A stretch of 64,000 bases of DNA from Sphingopyxis sp. QXT-31 (GTDB taxonomy: Bacteria; Pseudomonadota; Alphaproteobacteria; Sphingomonadales; Sphingomonadaceae), in NCBI RefSeq assembly GCF_001984035.1, contig NZ_CP019449.1, forward strand, positions 248,001-312,000. The letters run 5' to 3'. The translations under genes were made by a program, and so were the position numbers. Shown piece after piece: positions 8,172-15,034 of the stretch. The first letter of the stretch is position 1, and every line of letters begins with the position of its first letter. A model generated the notes under the pieces. The model did no database searches. It had not been told where the DNA came from and saw only the letters and a list, made by a program, of their open reading frames with translations.

Positions 8172-8732
8172 TCAGAGGCTGCGGATCAATCGCACCGCGA
8201 CCGCGGCCCAGGGCGGGTTGCTAACGACCTGCTGCCGCTGCCCGACCCCGAGCGGGAGCAGGTGCAGTTTCTCGCCGTCGACGTTGAGCAGGCGCGCGAA
8301 GAAGAAGCGGCCTGCGGGGCGCGGGACGAGCAGGTCGCGGTTGAGCGCGCCCGCCCAGTCGCCCTCGATGCGTCGGCACCAGATTTCGTCGCCCGCGCGA
8401 TAATCGCCGATCGACGAGGTCACGCGCACCGCGACCATATCCTCGCCCGGGCGCGCGGTGAGCGCCTGCTCGACGCGCGTCGGCGCCTCGACCCCGTCGG
8501 CGCCGAGCAGCGCGGTGACGGTGAGCTGGGTGTCCTGCGGCAGTTGCACGAGCTCGGCGGCGTCGACGCCGAGCGCCTTGGCGATGCGGTTCATCCAGCC
8601 CAGCGACAGCGTGCGCGTGCCCGTCTCGAGGCGGCCGATCGTCTGCGCGGTGGTCGGCGGGTCGCAGCGTTGCGCCACATCTTCGAGGGTCAGGCGCTTG
8701 GCGCGGCGCACGGCGCGGATGCTGTTGATCAT
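8172..8732 (-). CDS. XRE-family repressor with S24-like C-terminal domain
   Basis: A 186-residue regulator. Residues 1-55 form an XRE/Cro-CI helix-turn-helix (IRAVRRAKRLTLEDVAQRCD, then AQTIGRLETGTRTLS). Residues from about 90 resemble the S24/LexA peptidase fold (VRVTSSIGDYRAGDEIW), but the usual GxSM serine and the later lysine are not evident, so autocleavage seems lost. I chose ATG 8732 because the longer frame (to 8927) would overlap the divergent DUF6456 gene. In Caulobacter an XRE-type repressor (RogA, by my recollection) controls the GTA activators; the divergent arrangement here suggests the same job. Confidence 0.75.
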   Translation of the reverse strand: MINSIRAVRRAKRLTLEDVAQRCDPPTTAQTIGRLETGTRTLSLGWMNRIAKALGVDAAELVQLPQDTQLTVTALLGADGVEAPTRVEQALTARPGEDMVAVRVTSSIGDYRAGDEIWCRRIEGDWAGALNRDLLVPRPAGRFFFARLLNVDGEKLHLLPLGVGQRQQVVSNPPWAAVAVRLIRSL

Positions 8733-8755
8733 GGCGAACCTATCATGCAATTTTT

Positions 8756-8771
8756 CCGATAACCAAATCGG
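8756..8771. promoter_or_regulatory. palindromic operator between repressor and DUF6456 gene
   Basis: CCGAT-AACCAA-ATCGG is a perfect 5-base inverted repeat in the 100-base divergent intergenic region. It lies 24 bases before the repressor start and directly next to the CTTTCCTAAAAAA box. It is a plausible binding site for the XRE protein acting on both genes. Confidence 0.5.
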
Positions 8772-8777
8772 TTTCTT

Positions 8778-8790
8778 CTTTCCTAAAAAA
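8778..8790 (+). promoter_or_regulatory. shared GTA-like promoter box (copy 2, core only)
   Basis: CTTTCCTAAAAAA, the same core as at 1764-1776 and 39625-39637 (both minus). It is oriented toward the DUF6456 gene and ends 42 bases before its ATG, which suggests autoregulation. The flanking bases differ from the other two copies. Confidence 0.6.
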
Positions 8791-8832
8791 TAATCCACTG
8801 TCAAGCCGCTTCTCCAATCAGAGGAGAATCTT

Positions 8833-9315
8833 ATGGCCGGCCCCCGACTCGAAACGCGCATCCACCCCGACGACCGGCTCGATCCGGGCAATACGGGGCC
8901 GCAGATGATGCGCCACGTCAGCGTCAATGTCGCTGAAAGTCCGATCGCCTGGCTCGCCGCGCGCGGCCATCTGAGCGCGGCGCAGCTCGGCGCGGGCGAG
9001 CGGCTGCGCGCCGATTACGAGCGCGCGGGGCTCGCGGCGCGGGTGACGATGCGCTGGGACGCCGCGGCGCCGGCCAAGACGCGCGGCGGCGCGAAGGCAG
9101 CCGATGCGTCGCTGGCGCGGATCGACGCGCGCCGGCGCTTTCACGCCGCGCTCGACGCAGCGGGGCCGGGGCTGGCCGACATCTGCTGGCGTGTGATCTG
9201 CGCGGGCGAGGGGATCGGCTGCGCCGAGAAAGGGCTGGGGTGGCCGGCGCGGTCGGGGAAGCTGGTGCTGGGGCTGGCGCTCGACCGGCTGGCGCGGTTT
9301 TACGGGACGGGGTGA
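8833..9315 (+). CDS. DUF6456 protein, GafA/GafY-like GTA activator
   Basis: A 160-residue protein. The C-terminal half (about 95-158) matches DUF6456: RRRFHAALDAAGPGLADICW, then GWPARSGKLVLGLALDRLARF. This domain is found in the RcGTA activator GafA and the Caulobacter GafY protein. Residues 36-70 (SPIAWLAARGHLSAAQLGAG then RLRADYERAG) form the helical part that precedes the domain in this family. GAGGAGA lies before ATG 8833. The divergent repressor, the palindrome and the shared box all support a role as a tightly controlled activator. No separate GafZ-like partner gene is visible nearby. Confidence 0.75.
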   Translation: MAGPRLETRIHPDDRLDPGNTGPQMMRHVSVNVAESPIAWLAARGHLSAAQLGAGERLRADYERAGLAARVTMRWDAAAPAKTRGGAKAADASLARIDARRRFHAALDAAGPGLADICWRVICAGEGIGCAEKGLGWPARSGKLVLGLALDRLARFYGTG

Positions 9316-9339
9316 CGCTGCCGCAGACTAAATAATATT

Positions 9340-9408
9340 CGCGCAGAGGCGCAGAGGCCGCGGAGAGGATGGCCCTTCGTCTCTGCGGCCTCTGCGCCTC
9401 TGCGCGCA
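9340..9408. repeat. inverted repeat, family D
   Basis: The arms CGCGCAGAGGCGCAGAGGCC and GGCCTCTGCGCCTCTGCGCG are perfect complements separated by about 27 bases. It would form a very stable hairpin in RNA from either strand. Together with the next repeat it fills the gap between the DUF6456 gene and the ABC-F gene. Confidence 0.8.
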
Positions 9409-9460
9409 TTAAATTTGCATGGCGTAATTCGGCGGGTTTCGGGCGGGAGCTGACAAGAGC

Positions 9461-9640
9461 GATCCTCCCTCAACGGGGGGGGGGGACCACCCGAAGGGTG
9501 GTGGAGGGGCACGTGAGGTTTGCGCAGCGCCAAACCGACAAGCCACCCATTTCCGGTAACGTATCTGTGATGCGTTCCGGTAAACCGCCTGTGCCCCTCC
9601 ACCAGCTTCGCTGGTCCCCCTCCCCGTGCCGGGGGGGATC
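9461..9640. repeat. compound inverted repeat, family E (copy 1)
   Basis: Outer arms GATCCTCCC and GGGGGGGATC enclose inner arms gtggtggaggggcac and gtgcccctccaccagc, with smaller hairpins (accacccgaagggtggt, accagcttcgctggt). A homopolymer run of about 12 G lies at 9475-9486. Similar elements lie at 50880-50999 and 56608-56758. Confidence 0.7.
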
Positions 9641-9677
9641 GGTGATGGCCGCTCGCCACCCTAAAGCGGACGGTGGG

Positions 9678-11456
9678 TTATCCCAATGCCTCGACGGCCT
9701 CGGCCAGTTCCAGCCAGCGGTCCTCGGCCGCGGCCTTTTCGGCGCGCAGCGCTTCGAGCTTGCCCGTCAGCGCAGTGAAGCGCGCATGGTCGCGCACGAA
9801 GAGGTCGCCGTCGGAGAGATCGGTTTCGATACCGGCCATTTCCGTTTCGATTTTCTCTATCCGCGTGGGAAGCAGGTCGTAGTCGCGCTGGTCCTTGTAG
9901 CTCAGCTTCTTGCGCGCCTGCGGAGGCGGCGGGGGGGCTTCTGCCGAAGCCGACTTTGCCTTGGCGGCGTTCGGCTTCGTACGCTTCGCTTCCCAGTCGG
10001 CATAGCCGCCGGCGACAATGTCGACCTTGCCCGATCCGTCGAGGCCGAGCGTCACGGTGACGGTGCGGTCAAGGAAGTCGCGGTCGTGGCTGACGAGGAG
10101 GACGGTGCCGGCATAGTCGGCGATGACCTCCTGCAGGAGGTCGAGCGTTTCGAGGTCGAGGTCGTTGGTCGGCTCGTCGAGGACGAGGAGGTTCGATTCG
10201 CGGGCGAATTCGCGCGCGAGCAGGAGCCGCGAGCGCTCGCCGCCCGAGAGCGCGCCGACGCTGGCCTCGACGACGCCGGGGTCGAAGAGGAATTCCTTGA
10301 GATAGCCCTGGATATGCTTCTTGACGCCGCGCACCTCTACCCAGTCGCCGCCGTCGGCGAGGATGTCGCGGACGCGCTTTTCGGGCGACAACAGGCTGCG
10401 CTGCTGGTCGATGACGATGCCGTCGAGCGTCGGGGCGAGGGTGATCTTGCCGCTGTCCGGCTCGATCTCGCCGGTGAGCAGCTTGAGCAGGGTCGACTTG
10501 CCCGCGCCATTGGCGCCGACGATGCCGATGCGGTCACCGCGCTGGACGCGGAAATCGAAATTCTTGATGATCGCGCGGTCGCCGAAGCTTTTGCTGACAT
10601 TTTCGGCGACGATGACCGATTTCGAGCGGACGTCGTCGTTGGCGAGGCCCAATTTGGCGACGCCCGGGCCGCCGATCATCGCGGCGCGCGTGGCGCGCAT
10701 TTCCTTCAATTTCTCGAGTCGGCCCTGGTTGCGCTTGCGGCGCGCGGTGACACCGCGTTCGAGCCAATGCGCCTCGAGCCGGAGCTTGGAGTCGAGGCGC
10801 TGCGCGGCGCGGGCTTCCTCGGCGGCGACCGCGTCGCTCCATTCCTCGAAGCCGCCGAAGCCGATCTCCTTGCGGCGGATGCTGCCGCGGTCGAGCCACA
10901 GGGTCTGGCGCGTCAGGCGGGTGAGGAAGGTGCGGTCGTGGCTGATCGCGACAAAGGCGCCGGTGTAGCGCGCGAGCCAGCTTTCCAGCCAGTCGATCGC
11001 GGCGAGGTCGAGATGGTTGGTCGGCTCGTCGAGCAGCAGTACGTCGGGATTCTGCGCGAGGGCGCGGGCGAGCGCGGCGCGGCGGCGCTCGCCGCCCGAG
11101 GCGCTCGCGGCGGTGCGGCTCATGTCGATGCCGAGCTGATCAGCGATCGCCGCGACTTCATGCTCGGGCGGGGCGTCCGTCCCGGCGATGGCGAAATCCA
11201 TCAGGGTCGCGAAGGGGCGGAAGTCGGGCTCCTGCTCGAGCATCACGACATGGGTGCCGGGGACGATGACGCGCTTGCCCTTGTCGGCGTCGATCTGGCC
11301 CGCGAGCAGTTTGAGCAAAGTGGTCTTGCCCGCGCCGTTGCGGCCGATCAGCGCGAGCCGGTCGCGTTCGCCGACATAGATGTCGAGGTCCTGGAACAGC
11401 CAGCCGCTGCCCTGCACGAGGCCGAGGCCTTCATAAGATAAGATCGGGGCTGCCAT
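9678..11456 (-). CDS. ABC-F family ATPase, Uup-like
   Basis: A 592-residue soluble protein with two ABC ATPase domains and no membrane segments. Domain 1: Walker A GRNGAGKTT, signature SGGERRRAAL, Walker B LLLDEPTNHLDL. Domain 2: GANGAGKST, LSGGERSRLLL, LVLDEPTNDLDLE. A charged C-terminal region (after about 520) fits the coiled-coil extension of Uup. ABC-F proteins act on ribosomes or, for Uup, also on branched DNA. I chose ATG 11456 (MAAPILSYEG) because conservation begins there; the frame extends 18 codons upstream. Confidence 0.88.
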   Translation of the reverse strand: MAAPILSYEGLGLVQGSGWLFQDLDIYVGERDRLALIGRNGAGKTTLLKLLAGQIDADKGKRVIVPGTHVVMLEQEPDFRPFATLMDFAIAGTDAPPEHEVAAIADQLGIDMSRTAASASGGERRRAALARALAQNPDVLLLDEPTNHLDLAAIDWLESWLARYTGAFVAISHDRTFLTRLTRQTLWLDRGSIRRKEIGFGGFEEWSDAVAAEEARAAQRLDSKLRLEAHWLERGVTARRKRNQGRLEKLKEMRATRAAMIGGPGVAKLGLANDDVRSKSVIVAENVSKSFGDRAIIKNFDFRVQRGDRIGIVGANGAGKSTLLKLLTGEIEPDSGKITLAPTLDGIVIDQQRSLLSPEKRVRDILADGGDWVEVRGVKKHIQGYLKEFLFDPGVVEASVGALSGGERSRLLLAREFARESNLLVLDEPTNDLDLETLDLLQEVIADYAGTVLLVSHDRDFLDRTVTVTLGLDGSGKVDIVAGGYADWEAKRTKPNAAKAKSASAEAPPPPPQARKKLSYKDQRDYDLLPTRIEKIETEMAGIETDLSDGDLFVRDHARFTALTGKLEALRAEKAAAEDRWLELAEAVEALG

Positions 11457-11589
11457 GATGAACGGCTCGCTACGGAGATGTTCAGCATCATGCAAGCGCC
11501 GTGGGGGCAAAGGCCGGAACGCACTCGCTCCGTCTGCGTATGGGGCGGGCGTTCATGACGGCCGGGGGTTCCGGTCACAGGAGAAGAAA

Positions 11590-12339
11590 ATGACGAAGCA
11601 TATGCTCATCGCTATGGCCAGCGCCCTCGCGCTGACGGCGGCCACGCCGGTTCTTGCGCAGCAGCAGGGAGGTTCGACGGTGACGACAGCAAGTGTGCAG
11701 GGGCCGATCCTGAGCTTCAGCGTCAACGAGGAGGTGCGCTCGCGCCCCGACCAGGCGACCGTCGGCGCCGGGGTGCAGACCACCGCGCCGACCGCGGTCG
11801 AGGCGATGCGCCTGAACGCCGCGGCGATGGACAAGCTAATCGCCGCCGCCAAGGCGCGCGGGATCAAGGCGGAGGATATCCAGACGAGCGGCATCAACCT
11901 GTCGCCGCAGTACGACTATAATAATCAGGGCAACGGCCAGCCGCCGCGCTTCATCGGCTATCAGGTGAACAACAGCGTGCGCGCGACGACGCCCAAGATT
12001 GGCGATATCGGCCCGCTGCTCGACGCGCTGGTCGCGGCGGGCGGCACCAACATCGAGGGACCGTGGTTCGGCATGAAGGACGCCGAGGCGCAGCTGGTCG
12101 GCGCGCGCGGCGCGGCGATCAAGGAAGCCGAAGCCAAGGCGGCCGATTATGCGCGGCTCGCGGGTTTCCGCGGCGCCGAGCTGGTGTCGATCAGCGAGGG
12201 CGGCAGCTACGCGAGCCCGCCGCCGCCGATGCCGCCGATGGTGCGCCTGCAGGCGATGGACGCCAAGGCGACCCCGGTCGAGCCGGGCCAGGTGTCGAAC
12301 ACGCTGACGCTGAGTTTCCAGTATCGGTTGGTGAGGTAA
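11590..12339 (+). CDS. SIMPL-domain (DUF541) periplasmic protein
   Basis: A 249-residue protein with a signal peptide (MLIAMASALALTAATPVLA) followed by a SIMPL/DUF541 domain: ILSFSVNEEVRSRPDQATV, later AEAKAADYARLAGFRGAELV and a closing beta segment SNTLTLSFQYRLVR. E. coli YggE is the best known relative and is linked to oxidative stress; the mechanism is not established. I chose ATG 11590, which gives a proper signal peptide and follows an AGGAGAAG site. It is divergent from the ABC-F gene. Confidence 0.85.
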   Translation: MTKHMLIAMASALALTAATPVLAQQQGGSTVTTASVQGPILSFSVNEEVRSRPDQATVGAGVQTTAPTAVEAMRLNAAAMDKLIAAAKARGIKAEDIQTSGINLSPQYDYNNQGNGQPPRFIGYQVNNSVRATTPKIGDIGPLLDALVAAGGTNIEGPWFGMKDAEAQLVGARGAAIKEAEAKAADYARLAGFRGAELVSISEGGSYASPPPPMPPMVRLQAMDAKATPVEPGQVSNTLTLSFQYRLVR

Positions 12340-12375
12340 TTCCAGGCGAGGGGTCGGTGAGAGCCGACCCCTCTT

Positions 12376-12455
12376 TCCGTTCGTGTCGAGCGAAGTCGAG
12401 ACACCATGCGGAGCGCGCGCCTTCGCGTGTCTCGACTTCGCTCGACACGAACGGG
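12376..12455. repeat. paired inverted repeat, family B (copy 2)
   Basis: Arms CGTTCGTGTCGAGCGAAGTC and its complement are separated by about 30 bases. It lies between the convergent SIMPL and oxygenase genes and could act as a bidirectional transcript end. Confidence 0.85.
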
Positions 12456-12468
12456 TTTTTGTGGGGCT

Positions 12469-13146
12469 TTAATCCAATTCCCCCTCCGCCCACGGCCACG
12501 GCCGTTCGCGGAACCATTTGGTGATGATATATTTGCGCCCCTTGCGCACCTTCATCCCGTGGTGGAGCGTGTCGTCGTTGGTCGTGCCGTCGGGGCGGAC
12601 ATTGTTCCAGGCGAGCAATTTGCCGGCCTCGGGCTGGTGCATCTTGCCGGTCGCGAGGAAGCGCGTTGCGCCGCCCGCGGGGGGCGCGTTGAGATAGATC
12701 ATCAGGGTCCAGCTGCGCTGGCCGGGGATCGCGCAATAGGTCTCCCAGTCGGCGCCGCGCGGGTCGAAGAAGTCGGTGTGCGCCTTGAACTCCTGCCCGA
12801 CGTCGTAGCGCTGGCCTTGGAGCGGCTCGCCAAAGGGAAGCGGGATGCCGGTGAGCGCGTGGAGCCGGTCGTTGACCGCGCGCACCACCGGGTCGCGGTG
12901 GTCGAGGTCGCAGGTGGTGCTGGTACGGAAAGCCTCATCGCCATTGGGATCGGCGATCGTCGAGGGGCGGACATCGCGGTCGATCTGCTCGATCAGCGCG
13001 GCGCAGGTCGCGGCGTCGAGGAAGTTCGACAGCATATATTGCTGCAGCTTCGGGGTCGGCGCGCGGCGGATGCCGGGCACGGCGGCGAGCCGCTCGGCGG
13101 TTCGGTCGGCGCCCGATGTGGCCATATCGACGATCTTGTCGGTCAT
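12469..13146 (-). CDS. 2OG-Fe(II) oxygenase, prolyl 4-hydroxylase-like
   Basis: A 225-residue dioxygenase. The jelly-roll core has the Fe(II) facial triad: HTDFFD (His and Asp) in YDVGQEFKAHTDFFDPRG and the distal His in TLHHGMKVRKGRKY, with an Arg/Lys nearby for 2-oxoglutarate. The N-terminal part (PKLQQYMLSNFLDAATCAAL) is typical of bacterial P4H-like proteins. The substrate, protein or small molecule, is unknown. It stands alone between a repeat and tRNA-His. Confidence 0.85.
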   Translation of the reverse strand: MTDKIVDMATSGADRTAERLAAVPGIRRAPTPKLQQYMLSNFLDAATCAALIEQIDRDVRPSTIADPNGDEAFRTSTTCDLDHRDPVVRAVNDRLHALTGIPLPFGEPLQGQRYDVGQEFKAHTDFFDPRGADWETYCAIPGQRSWTLMIYLNAPPAGGATRFLATGKMHQPEAGKLLAWNNVRPDGTTNDDTLHHGMKVRKGRKYIITKWFRERPWPWAEGELD

Positions 13147-13247
13147 AAGGCGCTTTTAAGCGGCAGATGTGACACGAACAATGCTTGACGAACCGGCACA
13201 CACGCGCCTATCGCCGCGCGCTGTCGAGGCGGTTTCGCCCGGCGTGT

Positions 13248-13325
13248 GGCGACCATAGCTCAGTTGGTTAGAGCGCCGGTTTGTGGTACCGGAGGTCGCG
13301 GGTTCGAGCCCCGTTGGTCGCCCCA
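13248..13325 (+). tRNA. tRNA-His (anticodon GTG)
   Basis: A complete cloverleaf with the extra G-1 typical of tRNA-His (13248), acceptor GCGACCA/TGGTCGC, D-arm with AGCTCAGTTGGTTAGAGC, anticodon loop TTTGTGG (GTG), T-loop TTCGAGC and encoded CCA (13323-13325). It is the only plus-strand tRNA in the window. Confidence 0.96.
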
Positions 13326-13423
13326 TTTTTCCTGTCATCGCGCCCAAGCGCTTTAGGGGTGACTCGCCGCACTCGTTGCATTATTGCGTTTCTACGTAAT
13401 TTTCTAACGCTGAGGAGTCGCGC

Positions 13424-14473
13424 ATGTCTGCTGTCTGGGATTTCGCCGATTTCGACGATCATGAGCATGTCCACATGTTCCGCGATCGCGCCAGCGGGCT
13501 GACCGCGGTGATCGCGGTCCACTCGACCCACCTCGGCCCCGGCGCCGGCGGCGTGCGTTACTGGCATTACCCGCAGCGTAAGGCCGCGATCACCGACGCG
13601 CTGCGCCTGTCGCGCGGCATGAGCTACAAAAATGCGATGGCTGGCCTGCCGATGGGCGGCGGCAAGGGCGTCATCCTGGCCGACGAGGGCGTCGAGAAGA
13701 CCCCCGAACTGCTCGCGGCGTTCGGGCGCGCGGTCGATTCGCTGGGCGGCGCTTATGTCACCGCCGAAGATGTCGGCATGTCCGTCGCCGACATGGTCAC
13801 GATTTCCCGCCACACCAAGCATGTCAGCGGCCTGCCCGTGGCGAGCGGCGAAGTCGGCGGCGACCCCGGGCCGCAGACCGCGCTCGGCGTCTATCTGGGT
13901 ATCCTCGCCGCGATCAAGCAGGGTCTGGGTACCGACAGTGCCAAGGGCGTCCACGTCGCGATCCAGGGTGTGGGCAGCGTCGGCGGCGGCGTCGCGCGGC
14001 GGCTGGCCGCCGATGGCGCGATCCTGACGCTGGCCGACGTCAATCTGGCGCGCGCCAAGGCGCTCGCCGACGAACTGGGCGCCGAGCTCGCCGATTCGGC
14101 GGCGATCATGGAGATCGAAGCCGATGTGCTGAGCCCCAATGCGCTCGGCGCGATCCTGACCGAAGAGAGCATTGCAAAGCTTCGCGTGCCGATCGTCGCG
14201 GGCGGGGCGAACAACCAGCTCGCGACCGCGGCCGACGGTCAGCGCGTTCACGACCGCGACATCGTCTATGCCCCCGATTATGTGATCAACGCGGGCGGTA
14301 TCATCAACGTCGCGCTCGAATATCTGGGGCAGGGCAGCCGCGAAGAGGTCGAAGGCCGGATCCACCAGATTCCCGGGCGACTTGCCGATATCTGGGCTGC
14401 GAGCAAGACGAGCGGAACACCAGCGTCGGTGGTGGCGGACCGGATGGCGCAGAAATTGATCGGGCGGGGTTAG
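13424..14473 (+). CDS. Glu/Leu/Phe/Val dehydrogenase (leucine dehydrogenase-like)
   Basis: A 349-residue NAD-dependent amino-acid dehydrogenase that oxidatively deaminates branched-chain or aromatic amino acids. The substrate region LGPGAGGVRYWHY and the catalytic lysine loop LPMGGGKGVILAD are near residues 40-85. TAEDVGMSVADM carries the second catalytic Asp region. The NAD-binding motif is VAIQGVGSVGGGVARRLA near 185. The length matches the leucine/phenylalanine dehydrogenase group rather than the ~450-residue glutamate dehydrogenases. Substrate preference cannot be read from sequence alone. Confidence 0.88.
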   Translation: MSAVWDFADFDDHEHVHMFRDRASGLTAVIAVHSTHLGPGAGGVRYWHYPQRKAAITDALRLSRGMSYKNAMAGLPMGGGKGVILADEGVEKTPELLAAFGRAVDSLGGAYVTAEDVGMSVADMVTISRHTKHVSGLPVASGEVGGDPGPQTALGVYLGILAAIKQGLGTDSAKGVHVAIQGVGSVGGGVARRLAADGAILTLADVNLARAKALADELGAELADSAAIMEIEADVLSPNALGAILTEESIAKLRVPIVAGGANNQLATAADGQRVHDRDIVYAPDYVINAGGIINVALEYLGQGSREEVEGRIHQIPGRLADIWAASKTSGTPASVVADRMAQKLIGRG

Positions 14474-14494
14474 GTTTCACAGCTTACCCAAATC

Positions 14495-14581
14495 CGTTTG
14501 TGCTGAGCTTGTCGAAGCACCGTCCTTCCATTGCGACGCCGAAAGAAAGGACGGCCCTTCGACAAGCTCAGGGCGAACGGA
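14495..14581. repeat. paired inverted repeat, family A (copy 3)
   Basis: Arms CTGAGCTTGTCGAAG and CTTCGACAAGCTCAG enclose a further inner pair (ccgtccttcc/ggacgg). The right end (cgaacggaggcgag) supplies the ribosome-binding-like sequence before ATG 14588 of the DUF454 gene. Confidence 0.85.
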
Positions 14582-14587
14582 GGCGAG

Positions 14588-14998
14588 ATGGCCTTTGGGC
14601 GCAAAAGCTGGCGCGTCCCTGAATTTCCGCTAAGCCAGCCTCGCATGAAGCGGCATTTCTACCTCGTCTGCGGCTGGCTGTCGCTCGCGCTCGGCGCGAT
14701 TGGCGCCTTTCTTCCTTTACTGCCGACGGTGCCGTTCGTGATCCTCGCCGCCTTCTGCTTCGCCCGCTCGTCGCCGCGGCTCGAGGCTTGTCTAGTGAAT
14801 CACGCGACCTTCGGCCCGCATATCACTGCGTGGCGCGAGAAGGGCGCGATCAGCCGCAAGGGCAAGGTCGCGGCGAGCGTCATGTTCGCGGCGAGCATCG
14901 TGCTGGCCCTGCTCTTTGCGCCCTGGCCGTGGATGATGGTGCCGGTCGTCGTCGCGGCGGTGACGGGGACGTGGATATGGACAAGGCCGGAAGCTTAG
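14588..14998 (+). CDS. DUF454 (YbaN-like) inner-membrane protein
   Basis: A 136-residue small membrane protein. The family signature is clear: HFYLVCGWLSLALGAIGAFL, then PLLPTVPFVILAAFCFARSS and ACLVNHATFGPHI. There are about four hydrophobic segments. ATG 14588 has a GGAGG-like site that comes from repeat family A; ATG 14645 (MKRHFYLVCG) matches the usual family start better and may be the true one. The function of the family is unknown. The last codons form one arm of the terminator hairpin at 14982-15010. Confidence 0.82.
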   Translation: MAFGRKSWRVPEFPLSQPRMKRHFYLVCGWLSLALGAIGAFLPLLPTVPFVILAAFCFARSSPRLEACLVNHATFGPHITAWREKGAISRKGKVAASVMFAASIVLALLFAPWPWMMVPVVVAAVTGTWIWTRPEA

Positions 14999-15010
14999 CT
15001 TCCGGCCTTG
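14982..15010. terminator. convergent hairpin terminator
   Basis: A 13-bp perfect stem (CAAGGCCGGAAGC/GCTTCCGGCCTTG) with a 3-base loop, followed by ccgtttt on the plus strand. The 5' arm lies inside the last codons of the DUF454 gene. It separates that gene from the convergent TonB receptor gene. Confidence 0.75.
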
Positions 15011-15034
15011 CCGTTTTCCCAATGTTTCAGCGGC

